NCBI GenBank assembly: GCA_945643635.1
Contig: CALZFC010000252.1
Location: 600,001 to 664,000, forward strand
Source: Allodiplogaster sudhausi
Lineage: Eukaryota > Nematoda > Chromadorea > Rhabditida > Diplogasteridae
Length of the DNA: 64,000 nt
Direction of reading: 5' to 3'
The first letter of the stretch is position 1, and every line of letters begins with the position of its first letter. The notes under the pieces were generated by a model that saw nothing but the letters and a program-made list of their open reading frames with translations, did no database searches and was not told the DNA's origin. The translations under genes were made by a program, and so were the position numbers. This document shows positions 12,401 through 22,518 of the stretch, piece after piece.

Positions 12401-15400
12401 CTTGAATGTCGGGCCAGTTGGTTTCTTAGGAGATGGTTTGCCCAACTCGTCTGCAGGAAGTTCCTCGTCACCCTTTGGTTTGGCAGGTGTTGTTGGTTTG
12501 TCGGCAGGTTTGGAAGGAGTTGCTGGCTTTTTGGGAACTGGCACTGTTACATCTGCATCAGGTTCATCGTCGTCTGGCTTCAGTTTGGGAATTGGTTTCT
12601 TTGCCGGTGTAGCACTTGGAGACGGTTTCTTGTCTTCCGGCTTCTTGGGATCCTTGAATGTCGGGCCAGTTGGTTTCTTAGGAGATGGTTTGCCCAACTC
12701 GTCTGCAGGAAGTTCCTCGTCACCCTTTGGTTTGGCAGGTGTTGTTGGTTTGTCGGCAAGTTTGGAAGGAGTTGCAGGCTTTTTGGGAACTGGCAGGGTT
12801 ACATCTGCATCAGGTTCATCGTCGTCTGGCTTCAGTTTGGGAATTGGTTTCTTTGCCGGTGTAGCACTTGGAGACGGTTTCTTGTCTTCCGGCTTCTTGG
12901 GATCCTTGAATGTCGGGCCAGTTTGTTTCTTAGGAGATGGTTTGCCCAACTCGTCTGCAGGAAGTTCCTCGTCACCCTTTGGTTTGGCAGGTGTTGTTGG
13001 TTTGTCGGCAAATTTGGAAGGAGTTGCTGGCTTTTTGGGAACTGGCAGGGTTACATCTGCATCAGGTTCATCGTCGTCTGGCTTCAGTTTGGGAATTGGT
13101 TTCTTTGCCGGTGTAGCACTTGGAGACGGTTTCTTGTCTTCCGGCTTCTTGGGATCCTTGAATGTCGGGCCAGTTGGTTTCTTAGGAGATGGTTTGCCCA
13201 ACTCGTCTGCAGGAAGTTCCTCGTCACCCTTTGGTTTGGCAGGTGTTGTTGGTTTGTCGGCAGGTTTGGAAGGAGTTGCTGGCTTTTTGGGAACTGGCAG
13301 GGTTACATCTGCATCAGGTTCATCGTCGTCTGGCTTCAGTTTGGGAATTGGTTTCTTTGCCGGTGTAGCACTTGGAGACGGTTTCTTGTCTTCCGGCTTC
13401 TTGGGATCCTTGAATGTCGGGCCAGTTGGTTTCTTAGGAGATGGTTTGCCCAACTCGTCTGCAGGAAGTTCCTCGTCACCCTTTGGTTTGGCAGGTGTTG
13501 TTGGTTTGTCGGCAGGTTTGGAAGGAGTTGCTGGCTTTTTGGGAACTGGCAGGGTTACATCTGCATCAGGTTCATCGTCGTCTGGCTTCAGTTTGGGAAT
13601 TGGTTTCTTTGCCGGTGTAGCACTTGGAGACGGTTTCTTGTCTTCCGGCTTCTTGGGATCCTTGAATGTCGGGCCAGTTTGTTTCTTAGGAGATGGTTTG
13701 CCCAACTCGTCTGCAGGAAGTTCCTCGTCACCCTTTGGTTTGGCAGGTGTTGTTGGTTTGTCGGCAAATTTGGAAGGAGTTGCTGGCTTTTTGGGAACTG
13801 GCAGGGTTACATCTGCATCAGGTTCATCGTCGTCTGGCTTCAGTTTGGGAATTGGTTTCTTTGCCGGTGTAGCACTTGGAGACGGTTTCTTGTCTTCCGG
13901 CTTCTTGGGATCCTTGAATGTCGGGCCAGTTTGTTTCTTAGGAGATGGTTTGCCCAACTCGTCTGCAGGAAGTTCCTCGTCACCCTTTGGTTTGGCAGGT
14001 GTTGTTGGTTTGTCGGCAGGTTTGGAAGGAGTTGCTGGCTTTTTGGGAACTGGCAGGGTTACATCTGCATCAGGTTCATCGTCGTCTGGCTTCAGTTTGG
14101 GAATTGGTTTCTTTGCCGGTGTAGCACTTGGAGACGGTTTCTTGTCTTCCGGCTTCTTGGGATCCTTGAATGTCGGGCCAGTTGGTTTCTTAGGAGATGG
14201 TTTGCCCAACTCGTCTGCAGGAAGTTCCTCGTCACCCTTTGGTTTGGCAGGTGTTGTTGGTTTGTCGGCAAGTTTGGAAGGAGTTGCAGGCTTTTTGGGA
14301 ACTGGCAGGGTTACATCTGCATCAGGTTCATCGTCGTCTGGCTTCAGTTTGGGAATTGGTTTCTTTGCCGGTGTAGCACTTGGAGACGGTTTCTTGTCTT
14401 CCGGCTTCTTGGGATCCTTGAATGTCGGGCCAGTTTGTTTCTTAGGAGATGGTTTGCCCAACTCGTCTGCAGGAAGTTCCTCGTCACCCTTTGGTTTGGC
14501 AGGTGTTGTTGGTTTGTCGGCAAATTTGGAAGGAGTTGCTGGCTTTTTGGGAACTGGCAGGGTTACATCTGCATCAGGTTCATCGTCGTCTGGCTTCAGT
14601 TTGGGAATTGGTTTCTTTGCCGGTGTAGCACTTGGAGACGGTTTCTTGTCTTCCGGCTTCTTGGGATCCTTGAATGTCGGGCCAGTTTGTTTCTTAGGAG
14701 ATGGTTTGCCCAACTCGTCTGCAGGAAGTTCCTCGTCACCCTTTGGTTTGGCAGGTGTTGTTGGTTTGTCGGCAGGTTTGGAAGGAGTTGCTGGCTTTTT
14801 GGGAACTGGCAGGGTTACATCTGCATCAGGTTCATCGTCGTCTGGCTTCAGTTTGGGAATTGGTTTCTTTGCCGGTGTAGCACTTGGAGACGGTTTCTTG
14901 TCTTCCGGCTTCTTGGGATCCTTGAATGTCGGGCCAGTTGGTTTCTTAGGAGATGGTTTGCCCAACTCGTCTGCAGGAAGTTCCTCGTCACCCTTTGGTT
15001 TGGCAGGTGTTGTTGGTTTGTCGGCAAGTTTGGAAGGAGTTGCAGGCTTTTTGGGAACTGGCAGGGTTACATCTGCATCAGGTTCATCGTCGTCTGGCTT
15101 CAGTTTGGGAATTGGTTTCTTTGCCGGTGTAGCACTTGGAGACGGTTTCTTGTCTTCCGGCTTCTTGGGATCCTTGAATGTCGGGCCAGTTGGTTTCTTA
15201 GGAGATGGTTTGCCCAACTCGTCTGCAGGAAGTTCCTCGTCACCCTTTGGTTTGGCAGGTGTTGTTGGTTTGTCGGCAGGTTTGGAAGGAGTTGCTGGCT
15301 TTTTGGGAACTGGCAGGGTTATATCTGCATCAGGTTCATCGTCGTCTGGCTTCAGTTTGGGAATTGGTTTCTTTGCGGGTGTAGCACTTGGAGACGGTTT

Positions 15401-18016
15401 CTTGGGATCCTTGAATGTCGGGCCAAATGGTTTCTTCGGTGATGGCTTGCCCATGCTTTCGGCAGGGTTTTCTTCTGCTTCCGTTGGTATTGAAGGTGCA
15501 GCACGTTTATTCGTAGGTTTCTTTGGGATTGGCAAGGTAACATCTGCATCTGGTTCATTGTCATTTATCATCAATTTTGGAATTATCTTCTTTACTGGCT
15601 CTGTAGTGATCGGATTCGTGCTTCCAAGTTTCTTAGGATCAGTTACCTTAGGAGCGGGATCTTTGAACGTTGGGCCAACTGGTTTCTTCGGAGATGATTT
15701 TCCCATATCATCCGCAGGGATTTCTTCCTCTTTTGACGGTGCCGTACGTTTAGTTGCAGGTTTCTTTAGAATTGGCATAGTTTCATCTACATGTGGCTCA
15801 TCACCAATTGCCTTCTTCTTTGGAAGTTTCTTTTCGGGCACAACGGAATTCTGCGCTGGTTTCTCATCACCCAACTTCTGGGGATCAGATCCCTTGGGCA
15901 CAGGGTCCTTGAATTTCGGACCACCTGTTTTCCTGGTTGTTGGCTTGGTCAACTCATCGAATTCGTCGGCAGGTCTTTCTTCCTCATCTTTTGTATTCGA
16001 TGACGCTGTTGGTTCAGCAGCAGGCTTCTTTGAATTTGTTAACGTGGGATCCGTGCCTGGCTCCTTGTCGGATGGTTTAAACTGGAGGCTTGGTTTCTTC
16101 TCTGGCTCTTCCTTTCTCTTCGCATCAACTATCTCTGCGCTGTCATCATCTTCGAAGGACACGTCCGACAGTTCTTCTTCCTCCAAAGCATGTATCAAGG
16201 TTCTTATATGTTTGCGTTCTAGAAAAAAATTAATTTAGCTTACCTGTTGTGGTACCGTCACTGCGGAAGTCTGAAATTAGGATGCTTAATTCTAATGTTA
16301 GCACTGCAGCGCTGTTATACAGAGATTGTTTTAGTAGGCAGTTTTAGCGCCCTTGAATTTTGGGCCCGGCCGGCCCGGGTCGGCCCGATTTTTTTATATG
16401 TATGTACATACATATATATATGTATGTCAGATTCTGTTGAGTAGATATGTATTATCTACGTGTAGTTTGATCTTGACTCTATGAGTCAACGAGTGTATTG
16501 CTAGATAGCAATTAGTGTTGCCTCGCCCTCGTAACCGTTGGCATTGATCATCCCGGTAGAGGCTACTCGCTCCCGTGTTACTCACATTGCTCTACCACCT
16601 ATCCCTCGCTTATGAGATGTATATAAGCGCCCCGCTAGATAGTGGCGGCATGTCGTTCATTGGTTCTCTCCTCTTTACATGTTCTACGGCGGTCTCTCTC
16701 TCTTCTAATAATTCTCTCTTCCGCCTCGACTCTCGTCCTCACACACAACACTCGTTCCCTGTCCATCCTCCAAACAGAGGACACAACAGATTCCAATTTC
16801 CAATTCGTCATTTTCTAAGCGAAAAAAAAAACGTTTTCTTTTAGCTTCCCGTCCACTAGGCTCCTCATTTATTTCATTCCGAAGCGGAATACGACTCCTG
16901 AACTGTTCGCCGGTCATGAGCATGCTCGCTAAAACGGGCTCAATGGGGCTCAGGCCGGCCCTGCCCTAGAAGGCCTTGGACATTTGGGCAGGCCCGGGCC
17001 GGTTCCATTTCTGCTACTACTGGTAAAGATCTATTCATCAGAAAGAAAAGACAAATTACTGCGTCAATTTGGTTTGGTTTACAGGGGAGAAAGGAATATC
17101 ATCAATAATTCAGTAAAAGATTATAAAAGTTGGAAAATAATTTTCTTAGTTAAAATATTTTCTTTAACCCGATTTAGACTATCCCTGTGCCAGCTCTAAC
17201 TATACTATTATATAGAGTATTTTTATACGATAGATATTTTCAATAACGATCATCCTATTGAAGATTGAATAAAGCACGATGAAATTATTGTTTACAAGTA
17301 TGACATTGTTTTGGTCGGATAATCGTGGAAAACATCTGACCATGAGGTAAGAAAATGATTGTATCGTCGTTTATTTTTGAAAAAAATTTTGAAAAGTGAT
17401 AATTAAAAATCGATACATAATAATACTCTTTTTTTGGCAGTTATATATTGTAATAAAAATTCGCGGAGAAAATTTTGAAAGAACTGCCATCAACAAATAC
17501 GAATAATTAAGTATTCTGATCGAGATTACTGACAGATGCCTTAGGCTCCTTAATGGGCAGAGTGAAGACAACGTCTGGAGTCTCCACAGGTTCATCCTTG
17601 ATCTTCAGCGTCGGCCACTTGCTGCTAGGCTGCAACTTCTGTATCTTTTGTCACTCTCATGGTCAGTTTCAGGTTTGGTATTACGCATTCAAAACATTGA
17701 TTAACGTAGATAAAGAATCATGATAATATGAAGTAACGTCAACCTGCGGGGCGCCGAGAGACTCGTCGTAATCATCGAAGGATACATCTGGCAACTCCTC
17801 TTCCTCGTCCTCATAGGAAGACACGCTGAGCTGACATCATAAAAAGAAAAGCTTTAAAACATAAGCGGAGAACAGTCGGTTGGATTCCTTTCATCATTCA
17901 CTTACTTCTAACACAACCAATGTGTGCTTTTAACGAACTTCACAACAATATTGACCTTAGTTGGTGAAAAAGAGGGGGGGGGGTGCATAGCTCACCTCCT
18001 CGTCTTGATCGGCCAT
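6445..18016 (-). CDS. Giant PEVK-like tandem-repeat protein with C-terminal calponin-like repeats
   Basis: Start M-A-D-Q-D-E-E at 18016. Exons: 18016-17996, 17830-17744, 17638-17534, 16270-16244, 16218-7992 (8,227 nt), 7908-7776, 7684-7541, 7312-7226, 7034-6999, 6885-6814, 6702-6580, 6468-6445. The joint between 17534 and 16270 is out of phase, so at least one small exon there is missing. The large exon has an acidic head (E-E-E-E-L-S-D-V-S-F), degenerate repeats, about 27 copies of an 84-residue Pro/Lys/Asp/Glu unit, then a K-P-K-K-R-K-K-rich and a Glu-rich segment. The downstream exons encode calponin-like units, for example T-S-Q-T-G-M-G-A-F-G-H-Q-R and C-A-N-R-S-G-E-T-A-Y-G-A-N-R, and end near A-I-I-P-F-Q. 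Calponin-like repeats in nematode UNC-87/CLIK proteins bind actin. By inference this is a disordered, spring-like cytoskeletal or muscle protein of about 3,000 residues. Calponin assignment is moderate. Confidence 0.75.
8509..15430 (-). repeat. Coding tandem array of 252-bp units (about 27 copies)
   Basis: The marker GCAGGGTTACAT recurs exactly every 252 bp, from 8509 to 15313, giving 27 full periods plus a truncated last one. Each unit codes 84 residues with blocks D-D-D-E-P-D-A-D-V-T-L-P, P-K-K-P-A-T-P-S-K, L-P-A-D-E-L-G-K-P-S-P-K-K and G-P-T-F-K-D-P-K-K-P. Units differ by a few substitutions only. Two subtypes are mixed: one with E-E-L-P, P-E-D-K-K and S-A-T-P-A; the other with E-D-L-P, P-D-D-K-K and S-P-T-P-A. 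Two or three decayed copies precede the array at 15.4-16.0 kb. The array lies wholly in one exon. Confidence 0.97.
16349..17010. repeat. GC-palindrome-ended dispersed element, interrupted by an LTR
   Basis: Left end carries TTTTGGGCCCGGCCGG and GGCCCGATTTTT, right end GGGCAGGCCCGGGCCGG. Similar blocks (TTTTGGACCCGGCCCGATTTT and ATTTGGGCAG near GGCCGGGCCC) occur in the POLRMT intron around 55.0-55.25 kb, which suggests one dispersed family. Exact borders are not clear. The solo LTR at 16435-16788 lies inside it. Confidence 0.4.
16435..16788 (+). mobile_element. Solo LTR of a retrotransposon
   Basis: A 354-bp segment starting TGTTG and ending CAACA, the usual TG...CA inverted ends of LTRs. It is flanked on both sides by GATTC (16430-16434 and 16789-16793), a 5-bp target-site duplication. 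A TATA-like TGTATATAAGCGCC lies at about 16,617, followed by a pyrimidine-rich stretch, as in an LTR promoter/R region. No internal retrotransposon sequence remains. TGTTG...CAACA and a 5-bp duplication fit BEL/Pao or Gypsy elements. It lies in an intron of the repeat/calponin gene. Confidence 0.85.
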
Positions 18017-18252
18017 GCCAGAGGGAGAGTGTGTTACACAGCGGACTCTCCCTCAGGCTGCCGCTGCCTGCCGCGACTCCACGCGGGGGAGGAAATGGCA
18101 GAGAGACAAACGGCGGCTGTCTCTCTTGCCCCTGGCCATTCGCTCTATCTATGGCTCCTCATGGCTTCTTCTTTTGGCAGTGTAGACCTATGATAAGATA
18201 AGAAGTGGACACGCCTCCCCGTTGGTGTCCTCCCGAGTGCTTCCTGATAACC
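18017..18252. promoter_or_regulatory. Short divergent intergenic region
   Basis: Only about 240 bp separate the start codon of the minus-strand repeat/calponin gene from the first usable ATG of the plus-strand UDP-glucuronosyltransferase. Both promoters or trans-splice acceptors must lie here. An open plus-strand frame starting ATGGCAGAG at about 18094 has a hydrophobic segment that could be a signal-peptide exon of the transferase, but it does not join in phase. No defined promoter motif seen. Confidence 0.4.
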
Positions 18253-21200
18253 ATGTTGTATTGGCCATGCAGACCAGAAAGAAAGATCGGACTCTTTATT
18301 CCGCAGCTGAGTAGAAGTCAGGTCGGAGATATAATGACCGCTTTCTTTCTCTTGAAAGCGCTCGCTTTGATTTCAGGTGATATTTAGTCTTGGCATCGCA
18401 GAAGAACTCGCCAAGGATCATGAAGTTGTTCTGCTCCGGGTGGAATTTGATTCGGAATCGTCAAAGATTGCTCCTAAAAATCCCAATGTCTGTCCAATAA
18501 ACTGATTTAAGAAGCGACAGTCCAGAGGATTAATGCCGAGTCTTCCAGATTCGCCAACTAAGCACGATTGGAGCAACGCCAGAGGAATTCCAAAGATATT
18601 ATGAGATCGACTGCAGGTCAATTGATAAGCTTAAAGTTATTTTGTATTCACTTATTCATGATTTTCCTTTAGCTTCAATTTCAACAAAGCCTCATTTTTC
18701 GACACGGTAAATATAGCCCGTAACTTTGTGAATCTATTCACAAATGCTTGCAAAAGTTAGTTTCTTAGAATTATAACAGAATAGACATTCATATGTATGT
18801 ATATATGTACATACTAACGATAAGTATAGCACGCCACCTGTTTCCTTCTCACTTGTTTATGATTTTGCACAGCAATTCTTTTTGACAGGAATGGTAAATG
18901 ACTACAACTTCATAAGGAACATAAAGAAGGAACAATTCGATTTTGCTCTTTATCATCACTTGGATTTATGTGGAATTGGCCTAATTCACCACGCAGGGGT
19001 AGGCAGCAGTTTTGGTGCGAACTGGAAGGAAGTTTGTAGTGCAGAGGGATTCACGATGAGTTCGCCGATCTACGGACCAATGCTCAAGAACCTCGGCATT
19101 CCCAATCTCCCCAGCATTCATCCTTCACTTCTCATGGACGCCTCCAATCACATGACTTTCCTTCAGCGGTTCATCTCTTCATCTATGCATTTTCATTTTT
19201 TGCTCTAACAATGAGCATTCGATCTTTGCAGACTCTATAATTTGGTTAGGGAAATTATGGAAGGAAGCGTTTTTGGGACTGCAACCCAGACGGCGATCCT
19301 GAGAGAGAAGTTTGGGGCTGACTTCCCTCCTCTTTCTGAACTCAGCAATCAAGTAATTGTTTTTATAAATTCACATAGATGTTGTACATACTATATGCAC
19401 TTTCATAAGACAATTACGATAATGGACATACACAGATTTGTGAACATATGTACATCCTCATGGAAGTTGAAAAAACAGACATCATAATTATCATCTTCAG
19501 GGGAAATTTGTTTTGCTCAACAGCTACGCTACGCTTGAATACCCTCTCCCAAAGACAGACAAAGTTGTAAGTATTGGAGGGCTTGTCAAGGGAAGCAGAC
19601 AAACGATTAAAGAGGTTCGTTTCCTGTTTCCAACCTATTTAATGTCCTTACAAGTTTCAATTGGGTACATACATACATACATACATACATACACATACAG
19701 TCCCGCCCACAATCTTGGTACCAAGGACGCTTCGGACGATTCGGACGCTTCCAAAAGCATCCTCGCTAATAACTTTTGTTCTAGGAAAAACTAAAATATT
19801 CTAAATGGTACGTTAGTTTGCTTATAGAGTACGGATGCTACTGTTAAAAAATCGATAACTTTTTACCATTTGATAAGAAGTTATCAGTTTTTGCTAATAA
19901 AAAATTTCATTTCAAATGTATTTAAACGAAATTTCTCCTGTACCATTATTTTGTCTCTACACACATCCCCAAATAATAAAATTAAAGATTGTATCATTCA
20001 TAACGGAAATCGATAAATGAGCCCTTATCACGCATGTTCATATGATGTAAAGATTCGCCTTACGATTCTGAATCAGTTTTCAACAGAAAGTGCCGGTTAA
20101 CAACATTTTTGATTGTGTGTACTTTGCAAGTCTTTCTTCAGGATTCAACATTGTCTTGGTCTTTGTCAAAATTTTGGCCCGGTATGATGCGTCAAAATCT
20201 AGGTTGCTGCGCTAGCATTGATACTCAGAAATGTTGCGCCCTCCTTTTTCGTCTTCGGTTTAATTACCCAAGTTTGAGGTAGCGAAATAGCACAGGCAGA
20301 GAAAAAAAGAGTTAGGCCCCGCCCCCTCGGCCTGCGAGGCCTCCCTGCCTTGTTCTTTCTGAAGAAAGTCTTGCAAAATACACACAATCAAAAATACATT
20401 GTTAACCGGCACATTCTGTTGAAAACTGATTACAGAATTAGATTCAGAATCGTAAGGCGAATCTTTACATCATATGAACATGCGTGATAAGTTCTCATTA
20501 ATCGATTTCCGTTATCAATGATACAATCTTTATTTTATTATTTGGGGATGTGGGTAGAGACAAAATAATGGTACAGGAGAAATTTCGTTTAAAAATATTT
20601 GATATGAAATTTTTTATTAGCAAAAACTGATAACTTCTCACCAAATGATAAAAAGTTATCGATTTTTTAACAGTAGCATCCGTACTCTATAAGCAAACTA
20701 ATGTACCATTTAGAATATTTTTGTTTTTCCTAGAACAAAAGTTATTAGCGAGGATGCTTTTGGAAGCGTCCGAAGCGTCCTTGGTACCAAGATTGTGGGA
20801 GGGACTGTACCTATGTATGTACCCAATTGGAAGTTGTAAGCAAATCATACATACATAGGTCGTGCATGGTGCTTTCAATATTCAATATTTTTTCAGCCTA
20901 TTGCAAGTTTAGTGGAGAAGAAGAAACCAATTGTTCTCGTGTCATTTGGTAGTGTGACGAAGAGCGAGGAAATGCCTCAGAGGTGGAAGGATGCTTTTCT
21001 CACACTCTTCAGGTTGGCTTGTTCATTTATCCGATATTGCTATTCCTTACAACGTCCAAGAATGCTTATCTGAATTCAGCCAAAATCCTGAGATTCAATT
21101 CATCTGGAAGTTTGATGACGCAACTTTCATTGTTCCTGGCAATGTTCACTTGGCGAGTTGGCTGCCACAAAATGAGTTGCTCGGTATGCAAATCTTTCAA

Positions 21201-21861
21201 AATTTACAAAGAAGCTACTGTATGATTTGTGAGAGAGTGGTTCGGTGGTGGCCTTCATTACCCACGGCGGATAGAACTCACTCGGGGACGCTGTTTCGAC
21301 GGGACTTCCTCTAATTGTTATTCCTCTCCGGGTAGATCAATTCAGGTATGTTGTTTTCAATTACTTTGCTGTGTCCTAACACGAGCTATTCTGAAAAGAC
21401 AGCAGATCAAGTCTATTTTTCTTTGTAGAAACTCTCACCTGGTTGAATACCGTAGAATTGGGATCCGAATCTCGAAGGGCAACGTCACGGAATCCTCGCT
21501 GTGCGACGCCCTCTCCAGGCTGCTCAACAATCCCATGTTTCTCTCTTCTTTATTCCTTCACGATATCAGATCATCTCTCTGCAGATACGCCCAATCCGCG
21601 CGTGAGATTCGTGAGATTGAATCGTCAACCCTGACTACCCCAGGAGATCGTCTCCGACATGCAATGGCCTTCTCTCTGGCTCATCCCGACTTCTCCCGGG
21701 ACATCCCTCGCTTGTCTCTGCCTGTTCTCTTCTCATTCGACTGCATAGCCTTTCTCTCATTCCTTTTCATCTCTGCTCTCTATCTCTTCTACCGCATTCT
21801 CTACTGCTATTACTGGTCTTGTTGTCTCATGTCTTATAAGGATAAGGAAAAACTTCACTAG
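18253..21861 (+). pseudogene. UDP-glucuronosyltransferase with an in-frame stop codon
   Basis: Family 1 glycosyltransferase of the ER membrane, which conjugates sugars from UDP donors to small lipophilic compounds. Exons: (18253)-18321, 18377-18487, 18549-18616, 18673-18755, 18889-19168, 19232-19352, 19501-19614, 20897-21012, 21080-21183, 21234-21345, 21429-21536, 21585-21861. Phases agree throughout. Landmarks: K-I-G-L-F-I-P near the start, V-S-F-G-S-V, F-I-W-K-F-D-D, S-W-L-P-Q-N-E-L, the donor-binding T-H-G-G-x-N-S-L-G-D-A, P-L-R-V-D-Q-F, and a hydrophobic membrane anchor followed by a short K-rich tail. The residue after T-H-G-G is encoded by TAG (21272-21274), where relatives have Tyr, Leu or Arg. 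Everything else is intact, so this is a very recent pseudogene, a polymorphism or a base-call error. No signal peptide was found for the N-terminus. Confidence 0.85.
19645..20840. mobile_element. Inverted-repeat (foldback/MITE-like) element in a UGT intron
   Basis: Two arms of about 480 bp face each other around a 215-bp loop (about 20143-20358). The inner terminal motif TACAGTCCC...CACAATCTTGGTACC begins at 19696 and its complement ends at 20809; similarity extends outward to CTTACAA..TT.CAATTGGGTACATACAT on both sides. The arms differ by scattered substitutions and small indels. The loop holds a GC-rich GGCCCCGCCCCCTCGGCC stretch. No transposase frame. TA at the inner ends would fit a Tc1/mariner-derived element, but the true borders are uncertain. 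Confidence 0.8.
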
Positions 21862-21997
21862 CAGACAAGCGGGAATTTTCGTTGCAGAAGCACTGTCTCA
21901 TATTGCATTCAATTGCAGCACTTTCTGGATCCATGACTTACATACCTACAGTAAATAATTTGAACTTCGTGGAAGACAACGGGGAATAAGCACGATA

Positions 21998-22049
<52 letters not shown>

Positions 22050-22518
22050 TACTACACCTGTCACCCATCATTTCTTCGTTCGCTTGCGACTCATGACCTT
22101 CCGTCTTTTTCTCCGCTCTCTCTTCGCATTGCACTCTCTCGTTTCCTGTACGCGCCTTCATTGGCGGGACACTTAACGTAGCAGCTGACTTCGAATTCTT
22201 TTCAAATTCACATTTTTCTTGTTATTTTTAGATTGGATTTGTTGCTCTTAGGCATGGAAATAACTTATCATTTGTAAATAGCTGGGTTCTTAGGCAGAGA
22301 TTCATAGGAATGAACGTATTATCCTTTTGATTGACATTTTAAAGTGATATAAAAAATATAATCATTTGTTTCCGTTCATGTACATGGAAAATTGTAAAAC
22401 GAAAAGGAAGCAGAATTAATCGCACTTTTAAAAGACAAAAATTGCTATTTTAATGCTCCAGGGAATATTTGTCTTCATTATTTGATTGTGAATATGAGCG
22501 AAGCTTGGAATATTGCAG
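21862..22518. other. Intergenic region with a GA microsatellite
   Basis: Contains (GA)n at about 22001-22048 and AT-rich DNA. The last bases, GGAATATTGCAG, form a good 3' splice site directly abutting the next ATG, suggesting a trans-splice acceptor. Confidence 0.5.

Noticed and set aside
8509..15430. CRISPR-like or satellite array
   Set aside because: Units are directly adjacent without spacers and are fully coding in one exon; the DNA is eukaryotic.
7994..16238. Very long open frames (up to about 2,480 codons) on the plus strand opposite the 252-bp repeat array
   Set aside because: The repeat length is a multiple of three and the unit has no stop in these phases, so any frame stays open by repetition. 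They are Trp/Cys/Phe- or Gly/Ser/Phe-rich, lack start context, and the minus-strand frame continues in phase into spliced exons.
20199..20387. 62-codon minus-strand frame in the loop of the UGT intron element
   Set aside because: Lies across loop and arm of an inverted-repeat element, no recognisable protein.
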